A stretch of DNA of 64,000 bases from Ochrobactrum sp. RH2CCR150. Lineage in GTDB: Bacteria; Pseudomonadota; Alphaproteobacteria; Rhizobiales; Rhizobiaceae. The translations under genes and the position numbers were made by a program. The notes under the pieces were generated by a model. The model was not told the DNA's origin and ran no database searches. It saw only the letters and a list, made by a program, of their open reading frames with translations. Within the stretch, counting starts at the first letter, position 1; each line of letters starts with the position of its first letter. Of the stretch, positions 26,389-34,772 are shown piece after piece. The DNA lies in NCBI GenBank assembly GCA_014138095.1, contig JACGXE010000010.1:62001-126000 (forward strand), given 5' to 3'.

Positions 26389-27370
26389 ACTCGATCATCC
26401 GTGGCTCTTGCTTCTGTTGCCAGTACCTTTGCTGTTCTGGTGGCTCCTGCCAAGCTATCGGGTGTCGACCGCTTCAATCAGGCTGCCCTTCTTCAAAGAT
26501 GTCGCGCGAGCAGCAGGCGTTGAGCCAACGGTAGGATCGATCATTCCACGGCGAAGCTGGTGGCAGATCGCCCTCGATCTGGTCGCCTGGGGCTTCATGG
26601 TTCTGGCGTTGGCTCGACCGCAACTGATCGAACCGCCGATTTTCAAAACAATACCACAGCGTGATATTCTGCTGGCTCTCGATCTTTCGCAATCGATGGA
26701 TACGCGCGATTTTGCAACACCAAGCGGGGCCTTGGACACGCGTATCAATGCTGTGAAAACAGTCGTCGCCGATTTCGTTGCACGACGTGCAAGCGACAGG
26801 CTGGGCTTGATCGCTTTCGGCGATGCCCCCTACCCTCTAGCGCCTTTCACGATGGACCACGATTTAATCCGGACAATGATTGGCTCACTCGTGCCGGGCG
26901 AAGCCGGTCCCAGAACGGCAATGGGCGACTCCATCGGCCTCGCCATTCGCATGTTCGAAAAAACGAACGTGCCTGAAAAGGTTCTCATCCTGCTGTCCGA
27001 TGGCAATGACACGGCCAGCAAGATGCCACCTCTGAAAGCCGCCGAGATTGCCAAAGACGACCACATCGTCATTCACACCGTTGCGATTGGCGACCCATCC
27101 GCGACGGGCGAGGATAAGGTCGACACGCAGACATTGCAGGCCATCGCCACGCAAACAGACGGGCGCTACTCCTTCGGTCAGGATCAGGCCAGTCTCGCCG
27201 CCATCTACGATATGTTGGACCGTATAACACCACAGCAACAGAAGGAATTGGCATGGCGACCACGACGGGAGCTTTTCCAGTATCCGGCTGCACTGTCGCT
27301 GATGATATTGATCTTTTCTCTTTGTCTTAGTGTTGCACAGACACGAATGTCGCGGAGAGCAGCTGCATGA
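26381..27370 (+). CDS. batA: BatA-like von Willebrand factor A membrane protein
   Basis: This 329-residue protein has two N-terminal transmembrane helices (LLLLLPVPLLFWWLL and IALDLVAWGFMVLALA), a VWA domain at about 85-280 with an intact MIDAS (LALDLSQSMD, the Thr/Asp sites, LLSDGND) and a C-terminal helix (ALSLMILIFSLCLSVA). Metal binding by the MIDAS is expected. The domain faces the periplasm in known topology models. It is coupled to its neighbours by 8- and 4-base overlaps. Bat proteins were named for aerotolerance in Bacteroides; in proteobacteria the role is envelope stress. Confidence 0.9.
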   Translation: MYELDHPWLLLLLPVPLLFWWLLPSYRVSTASIRLPFFKDVARAAGVEPTVGSIIPRRSWWQIALDLVAWGFMVLALARPQLIEPPIFKTIPQRDILLALDLSQSMDTRDFATPSGALDTRINAVKTVVADFVARRASDRLGLIAFGDAPYPLAPFTMDHDLIRTMIGSLVPGEAGPRTAMGDSIGLAIRMFEKTNVPEKVLILLSDGNDTASKMPPLKAAEIAKDDHIVIHTVAIGDPSATGEDKVDTQTLQAIATQTDGRYSFGQDQASLAAIYDMLDRITPQQQKELAWRPRRELFQYPAALSLMILIFSLCLSVAQTRMSRRAAA

Positions 27371-28923
27371 TCTCCGACTTTCACTTTCTTCGCCCCGTTT
27401 GGCTGATTTTACTGGTAGCGCCGCTCATTCTGGTCTGGCTTGCCGCGCGATCGTCGAATGTCAGGCAGAAGTGGAAAAATATGATCGCTCCACATCTGCT
27501 TGAACGGCTGGTTATCGAAGGGGATAGCAAACGGCGTTTTCAACCCGCGACACTTCTGGCGCTCATCATGGCCATCATGATCCTCGCAATCGCCGGTCCT
27601 AGCTGGGATAAGGAAACACCGCCATTCGTGCATGACACGGCGTCGCTGGTGATCGCGGTCGATCTTTCCCAGACAATGGATGCCATCGACATCAGCCCGA
27701 GCCGCATCGAACGAGCAAAGCTGAAAATCCACGATATTCTGGCAAGCCGCACTGGGGCCAGAACGGCAGTGATCGCTTATGCCGGGACCGCACATCTGGT
27801 TTTGCCGCTCACCGACGATGCCGATCTGATTAAATCCTATACCGATGCGCTTTCGACGGGCATCATGCCGCGTCCCGGCAAGGATACGACCGCCGCCCTT
27901 AGCCGTGCCACTGACCTTCTGAAAGAAGACGGTTCTTCCGGAACGATACTGTTCATGACCGATGGAGTGGAAGCTCCCGCCATTAAATCACTGAGCGATG
28001 AACGGGACAATGGCATTGTCGTATTGGTCATTGGCACAACAGATGGTGGACCAATCAAGACCGGAGATGGTGGCTTTCTTTCATCGGACAATGGTGCGCG
28101 CCTCGTTACAAAACTCGATTCTGACAGCCTGGAACAACTGCGTTCCTCCAACAATGTCGCGGTAACTACTGTCACTGACGACGACGCCGATGTTCGATGG
28201 ATCACCGCACAGATACAAGGAAACTTTGCGCAGCAGCAATCGGACAAGGATAGCCGATGGCGCGACAGCGGATGGTGGATTCTCATTCCGGCGGCGTTGC
28301 TGTTCGCCCTCACTTTCAGGCGCGGCTGGGTTGTCCGGCTGGGGAGTGTGATCATTGCGATTCATCTGATCGGAAACGATCCGGCAAGCGCTGGCACGTT
28401 CGAAGACATGTGGCTAACGCAGGATCAACAGGGGCGAATTGCTTTTCAAAACAACGACTTTTCCAAAGCTGCGAAATTGTTTCGCAACCCCATGTGGCGT
28501 GGTGTAGCCGCGTATCGAGCGGGGAGCTATCAGGATGCGATCAATGCCTTCGCCACCATCGACAGTCCGGATAGCTGGTACAACCAAGGCAATGCGTTCG
28601 TGCATCTGAAGAAGTTTGCGGAGGCTGTTTCAGCCTATGAAAAGGCGCTTCAGGCAAATCCTGCATCGGAAGATATTCAAGCCAACCTCGCGACAGCAAG
28701 ACGCCTTCTGCAAGCGCAGCAGAAAGAAGAACAGGATCAGGCGGAAGATCCGGGTTTGAAGCCCGACAGCGTCCAGTTTGATGATAAAGGCAAACAGGGC
28801 AAAGATGCCGAAATTGCCGTGTCAGAACAAACGTCCCAGATGTGGATCAAGAACATTGCCGTAAGCCCTGCAGCCATGTTGGCGCGCCGCTTTTCGATTG
28901 AAGCGGAAGGTGGTGCCAAATGA
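27367..28923 (+). CDS. BatB/BatC fusion: VWA plus TPR membrane protein
   Basis: This 518-residue protein has a VWA domain with MIDAS IAVDLSQTMD and FMTDGVE at about 90-290, flanked by transmembrane helices (near 15, 60 and 305-330). After the last helix come TPR-like repeats (SWYNQGNAFVHLKKFAEAVSAYEKALQANPASEDIQANLATARR, about 395-440) and a charged tail. In Bacteroides, BatB (VWA) and BatC (TPR) are separate; here they are one chain. It overlaps batA and the next gene by four bases each. Confidence 0.88.
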   Translation: MISDFHFLRPVWLILLVAPLILVWLAARSSNVRQKWKNMIAPHLLERLVIEGDSKRRFQPATLLALIMAIMILAIAGPSWDKETPPFVHDTASLVIAVDLSQTMDAIDISPSRIERAKLKIHDILASRTGARTAVIAYAGTAHLVLPLTDDADLIKSYTDALSTGIMPRPGKDTTAALSRATDLLKEDGSSGTILFMTDGVEAPAIKSLSDERDNGIVVLVIGTTDGGPIKTGDGGFLSSDNGARLVTKLDSDSLEQLRSSNNVAVTTVTDDDADVRWITAQIQGNFAQQQSDKDSRWRDSGWWILIPAALLFALTFRRGWVVRLGSVIIAIHLIGNDPASAGTFEDMWLTQDQQGRIAFQNNDFSKAAKLFRNPMWRGVAAYRAGSYQDAINAFATIDSPDSWYNQGNAFVHLKKFAEAVSAYEKALQANPASEDIQANLATARRLLQAQQKEEQDQAEDPGLKPDSVQFDDKGKQGKDAEIAVSEQTSQMWIKNIAVSPAAMLARRFSIEAEGGAK

Positions 28924-30206
28924 ACATCCTGTTTCGCCTCGTCATTTTCACCTTGCTTCTCACGACCAAGTTATTCGTCAACAATGCCGCAGCGCAGGAA
29001 CCCATCATACGCGCCAAAATCGAAGAAACCGGCACGATCGTGCCTGGGCAGCAAGTCCATCTCGTACTCAATGTGCTTGCTCCGGGTTTCTTTACCTCGC
29101 CACCCCAATTTCCATTATTCGCGCTTCCCCACGCTCTGGTGACTCTGCCTGACGAAAGGTCCCAGAACGTTACGGACACCATAAACGGCGTTCAGTTCAG
29201 CGGCATTCAAAAGCGCTATTCCATCATACCGCAAGTGAGCGGCAACTACGCTATTCCGACAATCCAGATTTCGTTCGACTATCTTGAAGATGGAAACCCC
29301 AAGCAAGCCACCGTGACGAGTCCACCCCTGTCTTTTACAGTCGGCGCTGCTCAGCAGGCGGGACAACCGGAATTTGCCGCCAGTTCCCTGGACCTGACGC
29401 AAAATTTCGACCGGGCACCGGACAAGTTGCAGACGGGGGATGCTCTGGTCAGAACACTGACCGTTACCGCGACCGATACGGTGGCGATCACCATTCCGCC
29501 CATCAATGTTGGAACGTCGCTAGGGCTAGACCAGTATGTGAAGCCAGCGACCATAACGGACAATGTCCCCGTTGGACGAATGACCGCAAGCCGTCGCGTC
29601 GAAACCATTGTCTATACCGCATCGAAGCCCGGTATTTTTTCGCTGCCCGCGATTTCGTATCGCTGGTTTGACGTAAAGTCGCAACAGCCTCAAAACGCAA
29701 CTCTGGCCGCGACAACTGTAACGGTCGCTCCGGGATTGGCGAAGCCATCGCCCCCCGTTGGGCCAATTGGCCACAAGTTTGCAAGTCGGCAACTCGTTTG
29801 GATAGTGGCGATAACCGTGGTTCTCATCGCAGCAGCTCTTGCGGTCGTCATGCGGTATCGGGCGCGACTTTGGAAGCTTCTGCACGACTGGGATGAGCGA
29901 CGCCAGAACTCAGCTGGCAGGCAAAAACGACAGACAGTTCGCATTATCAAAACCGGCGATTACGCACAGATCAATGCTGCTTTGGAAGTTTGGTCTCGTC
30001 GCAACGGCTACCCTTCCCTGAAGGATTGGGCTGAAACAGCGAAGGACAAGTCCCTCATCACGCAGGTCGAAATCCTGCAGCGACAGCTATATGGAAACGT
30101 CAGAGGAGAAGAGGTTGATCGCCGCGTTCTCGTTCGCGGGGTTGAGAACCGCATTTCGCATAAAAGCGCTACAAAGCCGCCTGCGCTTGTTGGGCTGAAT
30201 CCCTGA
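28920..30206 (+). CDS. batD: BatD-like protein
   Basis: This 428-residue protein has an N-terminal signal or anchor (IFTLLLTTKLFVNNAAAQE), immunoglobulin-like beta segments typical of the BatD (oxygen tolerance) family (VHLVLNVLAPGFFTSPPQFP, RYSIIPQVSGNYAIPTIQISF), a transmembrane helix near 290-315 (LVWIVAITVVLIAAALAVVM) and a cytoplasmic C-terminal domain. It completes the moxR-DUF58-DUF4381-batA-batBC-batD operon. A 16-bp motif copy begins 13 bases after its stop and belongs to the next unit. Confidence 0.87.
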   Translation: MNILFRLVIFTLLLTTKLFVNNAAAQEPIIRAKIEETGTIVPGQQVHLVLNVLAPGFFTSPPQFPLFALPHALVTLPDERSQNVTDTINGVQFSGIQKRYSIIPQVSGNYAIPTIQISFDYLEDGNPKQATVTSPPLSFTVGAAQQAGQPEFAASSLDLTQNFDRAPDKLQTGDALVRTLTVTATDTVAITIPPINVGTSLGLDQYVKPATITDNVPVGRMTASRRVETIVYTASKPGIFSLPAISYRWFDVKSQQPQNATLAATTVTVAPGLAKPSPPVGPIGHKFASRQLVWIVAITVVLIAAALAVVMRYRARLWKLLHDWDERRQNSAGRQKRQTVRIIKTGDYAQINAALEVWSRRNGYPSLKDWAETAKDKSLITQVEILQRQLYGNVRGEEVDRRVLVRGVENRISHKSATKPPALVGLNP

Positions 30207-30218
30207 CTTGTCTGTCTG

Positions 30219-30234
30219 ATTTACCGTAACGTAC
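30219..30234 (+). promoter_or_regulatory. Shared 16-bp motif, copy 4 (upstream of sulfatase maturase)
   Basis: ATTTACCGTAACGTAC on the + strand, identical to copies 1 and 2, ending 54 bases before the maturase start at 30289. It makes the maturase the start of a separately controlled unit despite the close Bat operon. Confidence 0.77.
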
Positions 30235-30288
30235 TTCCAGCCGAACAAACACAAAGGCAACCTTTTTATAATTTCGCGGAGGATGACG

Positions 30289-31254
30289 ATGGGTATGAAC
30301 GCTTCGAGCAAACGTTATTCCGAGCAGGCTTCAGACGAAATGGCCTGGATACCGGGGGGCGCATTTCAGATGGGGTCGGACAACCATTATCCTGAAGAAG
30401 CGCCGCGACATCCGGTAAAGGTGGACGGGTTCTGGATCAGCACAACACCTGTCACTAACAGGCAGTTTGCCCGTTTTGTTGAAGAGACGGGCTATGTCAC
30501 GATGGCAGAAAAAGCACCCGACCCGCGAGATTATCCCGGCGCTCTTCCCGAAATGCTGCGCGCAGGTTCACTTGTTTTCACGCCGCCGAAAAGGGTCGAA
30601 GGCCGCGATATAGGCCAATGGTGGAAATTCAAATTCGGAGCAAACTGGCGCAAGCCATTGGGCGGGCTTAGTGATTTACGCGGCAAGCTCGATCATCCGG
30701 TCGTTCACGTGGCGCATTGCGATGCACTTGCCTACGCTCAGTGGGCAGGTCTCGATTTACCGACTGAAGCCGAATTCGAGTTTGCCGCCAAAGGCGGGCT
30801 AGAGGATCTGGAATATGCCTGGGGCGACGAGCTGATGCCGGGCGGCATCGCCATGGCCAACACGTGGCAGGGCGTGTTCCCCGTAAAAAGCACGAAACCG
30901 GCTGGGCGCGAGCGAACATCACCAGTGCGGTCCTTCCCCGCCAACGGTTACGGCGTTTACGACATGATCGGCAATGTCTGGGAATGGACCAATGATTACT
31001 GGTCGACCAAACATGCGGAACCGGCGGCCAGTCCCTGCTGCATACCGCGCAATCCGCGTGGCGGCGAGGCATCGGCCAGTTTAGACCCGCAACAGCCCGA
31101 TATCCGCATCGCCAGACGTGTGCTTAAAGGCGGTTCCCATCTCTGCTCGCCCGATTACTGCCGCCGCTATCGTCCGGCTGCACGCCATGCGGAACCTGAG
31201 GACACATCCACAAGTCATGTTGGATTTCGGTGTGTGAAACGGCCAGCGAACTAA
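30289..31254 (+). CDS. Formylglycine-generating enzyme (sulfatase maturase, SUMF1 family)
   Basis: This 321-residue protein has the FGE-sulfatase domain over its length: WIPGGAFQMGSD, HPVKVDGFWISTTPVTNRQFARFVEETGYVT, DLPTEAEFEFAAKGG, YGVYDMIGNVWEWTNDYW and RVLKGGSHLCSPDYCRRYRPAARH. The two catalytic Cys of true FGEs are present as C-x4-C (residues 286 and 291), unlike EgtB or other SUMF1 relatives. It would oxidise the Cys of the CTAGR motif of the arylsulfatase at 22311. The ATG at 30289 has GGAGG six bases upstream; one at 30283 abuts that site. It has no signal peptide, so it acts before export. Confidence 0.93.
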   Translation: MGMNASSKRYSEQASDEMAWIPGGAFQMGSDNHYPEEAPRHPVKVDGFWISTTPVTNRQFARFVEETGYVTMAEKAPDPRDYPGALPEMLRAGSLVFTPPKRVEGRDIGQWWKFKFGANWRKPLGGLSDLRGKLDHPVVHVAHCDALAYAQWAGLDLPTEAEFEFAAKGGLEDLEYAWGDELMPGGIAMANTWQGVFPVKSTKPAGRERTSPVRSFPANGYGVYDMIGNVWEWTNDYWSTKHAEPAASPCCIPRNPRGGEASASLDPQQPDIRIARRVLKGGSHLCSPDYCRRYRPAARHAEPEDTSTSHVGFRCVKRPAN

Positions 31255-31264
31255 GGGGGAGTTC

Positions 31265-32239
31265 ATGCACTTGCTTGCACGGATTGTGCTGATCGTTACT
31301 TTCCAGATTTCAACATCTGCATGGACTGCAGACCTTGCCTCCTGGAATGACGGCAAGTCCAGACAGCAGATTGTCGATTTTGTCGAGAAGGTAACCAAGG
31401 AAGGCAGCAAGGATTACGTCGCGCCTGCCGACCGGATCGCAGTGTTCGACAATGACGGTACGCTCTGGACAGAGCACCCCTATTATTTTCAACTGGCCTT
31501 CATGCTGGACCGCGTCAAGGCACTGGCTCCCGATCATCCGGAATGGAACACAACAGAGCCGTTCAAGTCAATCCTGGCGGGGGAGTTGGCTGGCATCGCG
31601 AAAAGCGGTGAAAAGGGTGTTGTCGAGCTTGGCATGGTGACCCATGCCGGCATGACAACGGACGAATTCAACAAAATCGTCACGGATTGGTATGCAACGG
31701 CCAAGCACCCTAAAACGGGCAAGCCATTTGCGGAAATGACATTCCTGCCCATGCGCGAACTGCTCGATTATCTGCGCGCTCATGACTTCAAGACATTCAT
31801 TGTGTCGGGCGGCGGTGTTGAGTTCATGCGTCCCATGACCGAGAAGGCCTATGGCATCCCCTCGGAACAGGTGATCGGGAGCAGCATCAAAACGCAATAT
31901 GCCCTTGAAAATGACCAGCCCGTCCTGAAACGTTTGCCAGAGATCGACTTCATCGACGACGGCCCCGGCAAACCGGTGGGTATTAACCGGGTCATCGGCA
32001 AAAGGCCGATTTTCATCGCGGGCAACTCGGATGGTGACTATGAAATGCTGCGATGGGGCACTGCCTCTCCTAACAGCTTGGGCATCATCATCCATCACAC
32101 CGATGCAGACCGGGAATATGCCTATGACCGGCAATCTTCATTCGGGAAATTGGACAAGGCTCTGACCGAAGCTCCGCAAAGAAATTGGGTAGTCGTCGAC
32201 ATGAAGAACGATTGGAAGAAGGTCTATGCCTTCGAATAG
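31265..32239 (+). CDS. Periplasmic HAD-family phosphatase
   Basis: This 324-residue protein has a signal peptide (IVLIVTFQISTSAWTAD), followed by HAD motifs: AVFDNDGTLW (nucleophile Asp in DxDGT), FIVSGGG (motif II Ser) and IAGNSDGDYEML (motif IV acids). It resembles phosphoserine phosphatase-like secreted HADs and probably hydrolyses a phosphomonoester in the periplasm. It begins 11 bases after the maturase stop with GGGGGA upstream, so it is probably co-transcribed. A role together with a sulfatase suggests mineral-ester scavenging or envelope remodelling; that is inference. Confidence 0.88.
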   Translation: MHLLARIVLIVTFQISTSAWTADLASWNDGKSRQQIVDFVEKVTKEGSKDYVAPADRIAVFDNDGTLWTEHPYYFQLAFMLDRVKALAPDHPEWNTTEPFKSILAGELAGIAKSGEKGVVELGMVTHAGMTTDEFNKIVTDWYATAKHPKTGKPFAEMTFLPMRELLDYLRAHDFKTFIVSGGGVEFMRPMTEKAYGIPSEQVIGSSIKTQYALENDQPVLKRLPEIDFIDDGPGKPVGINRVIGKRPIFIAGNSDGDYEMLRWGTASPNSLGIIIHHTDADREYAYDRQSSFGKLDKALTEAPQRNWVVVDMKNDWKKVYAFE

Positions 32240-32295
32240 TCCGCTCATCCCACACGTCATCATTCGTGGACCATAAACACTCAAGGAGGACTCCA

Positions 32296-33066
32296 ATGCC
32301 GATCCACAGGCGCATTCTCCGATGTACAGCGAGCGGACTATTCCTGCTCGGTATGATTACGATTTCTGCCGCGCAAGACGGCAAGGCCGCTTCTGACAGG
32401 ACTGAACCCACTTCAATTCAAGCGTTAGAGAACATGGGTAAACATCTGCAGTCTTTGCAGAAATTTTCCCTTGAATCTCAAACCAGTGTGGACGCCGTTC
32501 TGGATACCGACCAAAAACTGGAGATTGGTGGCGAAATTTCCTATGAGGTCGAGAGGCCAAACAAACTCCGCATTGATTTGAAAACAGATGTTGTACAGGG
32601 TGAGTTCATTTATAACGGAACGACCTTTACCTATGTCTCGCCAAACAGCAACACTTATGCTCAGGTTCCGGCCCCTGCGACCATCAAGGAAACGCTGGAA
32701 GAAGCCGCCCAGAAATATCATCTGACCTTCCCATTGGCGGATTTGTTCGCCTGGGGCACACCAGATGCACCTATCAAAGAAATTGTCGAAGGGTTCCACG
32801 CTGGCAGCGCGACAGTAAATGGCAAGCCGACAGATCATTGGGCTTACCGCACCGGGGATCAGGATTTTGAAGTCTGGATTGCATCGGACGGTCCACCCTT
32901 ACCCCTCAAAGTCTCACTTGTGGATCGCGACGATCAAACGCGTCCGCGCATGACAGCCGTTCTTAACTGGAACGAAACACCTGACATTCAGGCGAGCGCA
33001 TTCGAGTTCACGCCTGCGCCCAACGCACAAAAGCTCCGCTTCCTGGAAGAGGGGAATCCGCAATGA
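32296..33066 (+). CDS. DUF2092 periplasmic protein
   Basis: This 256-residue protein starts at 32296 after AAGGAGG. The signal peptide (SGLFLLGMITISAAQD) is followed by a LolA/LppX-like beta fold of the DUF2092 family (ALENMGKHLQSLQKFSLESQTSVDAVLDTDQKLEIGGEISYEVERPNKLRI, then FDVEV-like DQDFEVWIASDGPPLPLKV). The fold suggests carriage of a lipid or hydrophobic ligand. It overlaps the next gene by four bases and follows the HAD gene closely, so it belongs to the same operon. Confidence 0.82.
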   Translation: MPIHRRILRCTASGLFLLGMITISAAQDGKAASDRTEPTSIQALENMGKHLQSLQKFSLESQTSVDAVLDTDQKLEIGGEISYEVERPNKLRIDLKTDVVQGEFIYNGTTFTYVSPNSNTYAQVPAPATIKETLEEAAQKYHLTFPLADLFAWGTPDAPIKEIVEGFHAGSATVNGKPTDHWAYRTGDQDFEVWIASDGPPLPLKVSLVDRDDQTRPRMTAVLNWNETPDIQASAFEFTPAPNAQKLRFLEEGNPQ

Positions 33067-33740
33067 AACTCTTTCGTATCACGATAGGACTTTTGTTCGC
33101 CACGGCCATGATTGCCCCTCAGATTGCCGAGGCTCGTGGAGCCTTCGGCGGGCGCATGCCGCGTATGAATTTGGGCGGCGGCGGAATGCATGGCTTCGGC
33201 GGTGGCGGTGGTTTTCATGGTCCCCGGATGGGCGGCTTTAACGGCCCAGCGCATTTCGAACCTCGCTTTAATCCATTGATGCCGCACCCTCGCGGCGGCA
33301 ATGTTCCGCATGCCAGAACGGCACCGGGCCTGCATCCAGCGCATCATCCGGCGCCCGGCCCGCATCCCGGTCCCAACCCGAAACCACACCCGGCTCCGCA
33401 TCCAGCGCCGACGCCCCACCCCGGACCGGGACCTGCTCCACATCCGGGTCCCGGGCCAGTTCCGCCCGGACCGGGCCCTCATCCTTTACCGCCCCCTCCT
33501 CCGCCGCCTCCCGGGCCATATTGGCCGGGCTATTGGAATGGGGGCTGGGATCCGGCAGCAGCAGCCATTATTGGCACCGCCGCAGCCGTGGCCATTGGTA
33601 CGGTCATCGCCAATGTTCCGCCAGACTGCACCAATGTTGTCGTCAACGGCATAAACTACAAGGAGTGCAACGGAAACTGGTTCGAGCCGAAATATAACGG
33701 ACATAGCGTCGTCTATGTCGCGGTGGCTCCGCCGAAGTAA
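33063..33740 (+). CDS. Secreted Gly/Pro/His-rich low-complexity protein
   Basis: This 225-residue protein has a signal peptide (ITIGLLFATAMIAPQIAEARG), a glycine-rich segment with Phe/His (LGGGGMHGFGGGGGFHG), and a long proline/histidine/glycine tract at about residues 85-160, built of PHPG, PHPAP and PGPGP units. Then comes a hydrophobic helix (AAAAIIGTAAAVAIGTVIANV) and a C-terminal module with two Cys (PDCTNVVVNGINYKECNGNWFEPKYNG). The C-terminal module is common in secreted rhizobial proteins. The His content suggests metal binding, unproven. The gene is coupled to the DUF2092 gene by ATGA. Confidence 0.78.
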   Translation: MKLFRITIGLLFATAMIAPQIAEARGAFGGRMPRMNLGGGGMHGFGGGGGFHGPRMGGFNGPAHFEPRFNPLMPHPRGGNVPHARTAPGLHPAHHPAPGPHPGPNPKPHPAPHPAPTPHPGPGPAPHPGPGPVPPGPGPHPLPPPPPPPPGPYWPGYWNGGWDPAAAAIIGTAAAVAIGTVIANVPPDCTNVVVNGINYKECNGNWFEPKYNGHSVVYVAVAPPK

Positions 33741-33750
33741 TGCGACAGGC

Positions 33751-33788
33751 GCTTACCCGCTTCGGTGTGACAGACGAAGCGGGTAAGC
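33751..33788 (+). terminator. Long hairpin ending the maturase operon
   Basis: GCTTACCCGCTTCG (33751-33764) and CGAAGCGGGTAAGC (33775-33788) form a perfect 14-bp stem with a 10-base loop, 10 bases after the stop. No clear T-run follows, so it may stabilise the 3' end as much as terminate. Confidence 0.65.
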
Positions 33789-33941
33789 TACCAACATCGG
33801 AAAGGCAGTTCGTCAGAGATGTGGAAAGGCAATCTGACTGCAGACAACTCTGCATGGATTGCGCATCCATTTATGCTAGATTACAGAAAGTATAAGTCCG
33901 ATGCAGATTTGTGACGGCTTGGCGTAAGGAGTTTCAGGCCG

Positions 33942-34772
33942 ATGGTACAGATCAATCGTTGGGTATACAGAGGGGTAGCCCTAGCCTGCCTGTTTGTAAC
34001 CTCCAATACGATGGCAGCTGATCAATCGACCACCTCCGCTCCGCAGGAACAGCGCGGCTGGATTATCACGCTCGGTGCCGGAACTGAATATGGCCCGTCC
34101 TACGAAGGCGCCCACGACAAATCTTTCAGCTTTGTACCCTCCTTCGACATACGACGTTTTGGCGAGGCAGCGGACCTCAGCGCTCCTGACGACAATATCG
34201 ATTATTCGCTGTTTGAACTGGGTGGCGTTGAGATCGGTCCTGTCGCGAGCATTCGTGGCAATCGCAAACCCTCCGACGATCCAAGCTTACAAGGACTGCA
34301 CGAAATCCGCTGGAGCGTCGATGCAGGTGCCTTCGCACAATATTGGGCTATTCAGGACAAGCTGCGCTTCCGTGTCGAAGCCCGACAGGGTTTTCGGCGT
34401 GACGATGGCTTTGTCGCGGATCTGGGTGCCGACTGGTTTCAGCGTGCAGGCAAGGACCTGATTTTCTCTGTCGGCCCTCGCCTCTCTTTCGCCAACGCAA
34501 CCTATATGCAGAACAGTTTCGGCGTCAGCGCCGGTGAAGTGGCGAATGGGGCTGTTTTGCCAGCCTATGATGCACGCGGCGGCGTAAAATCGGTTGGTGT
34601 CGTGGCGAGCGTTACTTACCAGCTAACCGATACAATGAGCATTCAAGCCTATGACAAGTTTGAACGATTGGTTGGCGATGCCGTCGACAGTCCGATTGTC
34701 ACGCAAGGCGGATCGCCGAACCAGAATTCCATCGGCATCATCTTGAGCCGATCATTTGAGTTCAGATTCTGA
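33942..34772 (+). CDS. MipA/OmpV family outer-membrane protein
   Basis: This 276-residue protein has a signal peptide (GVALACLFVTSNTMAADQS) and the MipA/OmpV pattern: WIITLGAGTEYGPSYEGAHDKSFSFVPSFDIRR near the N-terminus, aromatic beta strands, SNATYMQ-like FANATYMQNSFGVS, and the terminal IGIILSRSFEFRF ending in Phe as outer-membrane barrels do. It is proposed to be a scaffold for murein synthesis complexes or a pore. Its end overlaps by 21 bases the convergent small membrane gene at 34752. Confidence 0.87.
   Translation: MVQINRWVYRGVALACLFVTSNTMAADQSTTSAPQEQRGWIITLGAGTEYGPSYEGAHDKSFSFVPSFDIRRFGEAADLSAPDDNIDYSLFELGGVEIGPVASIRGNRKPSDDPSLQGLHEIRWSVDAGAFAQYWAIQDKLRFRVEARQGFRRDDGFVADLGADWFQRAGKDLIFSVGPRLSFANATYMQNSFGVSAGEVANGAVLPAYDARGGVKSVGVVASVTYQLTDTMSIQAYDKFERLVGDAVDSPIVTQGGSPNQNSIGIILSRSFEFRF

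Noticed and set aside
29165-29180. Partial match to the 16-bp motif inside the batD gene
   Set aside because: Only the 9-base core ACGTTACGG and two flanking bases match. It lies in coding sequence and has no gene start after it in the right direction.
33300-33540. Repetitive tract that could look like a tandem or CRISPR-like repeat
   Set aside because: The repeats are irregular Pro/His/Gly codons within one open frame. There are no constant repeats with unique spacers.
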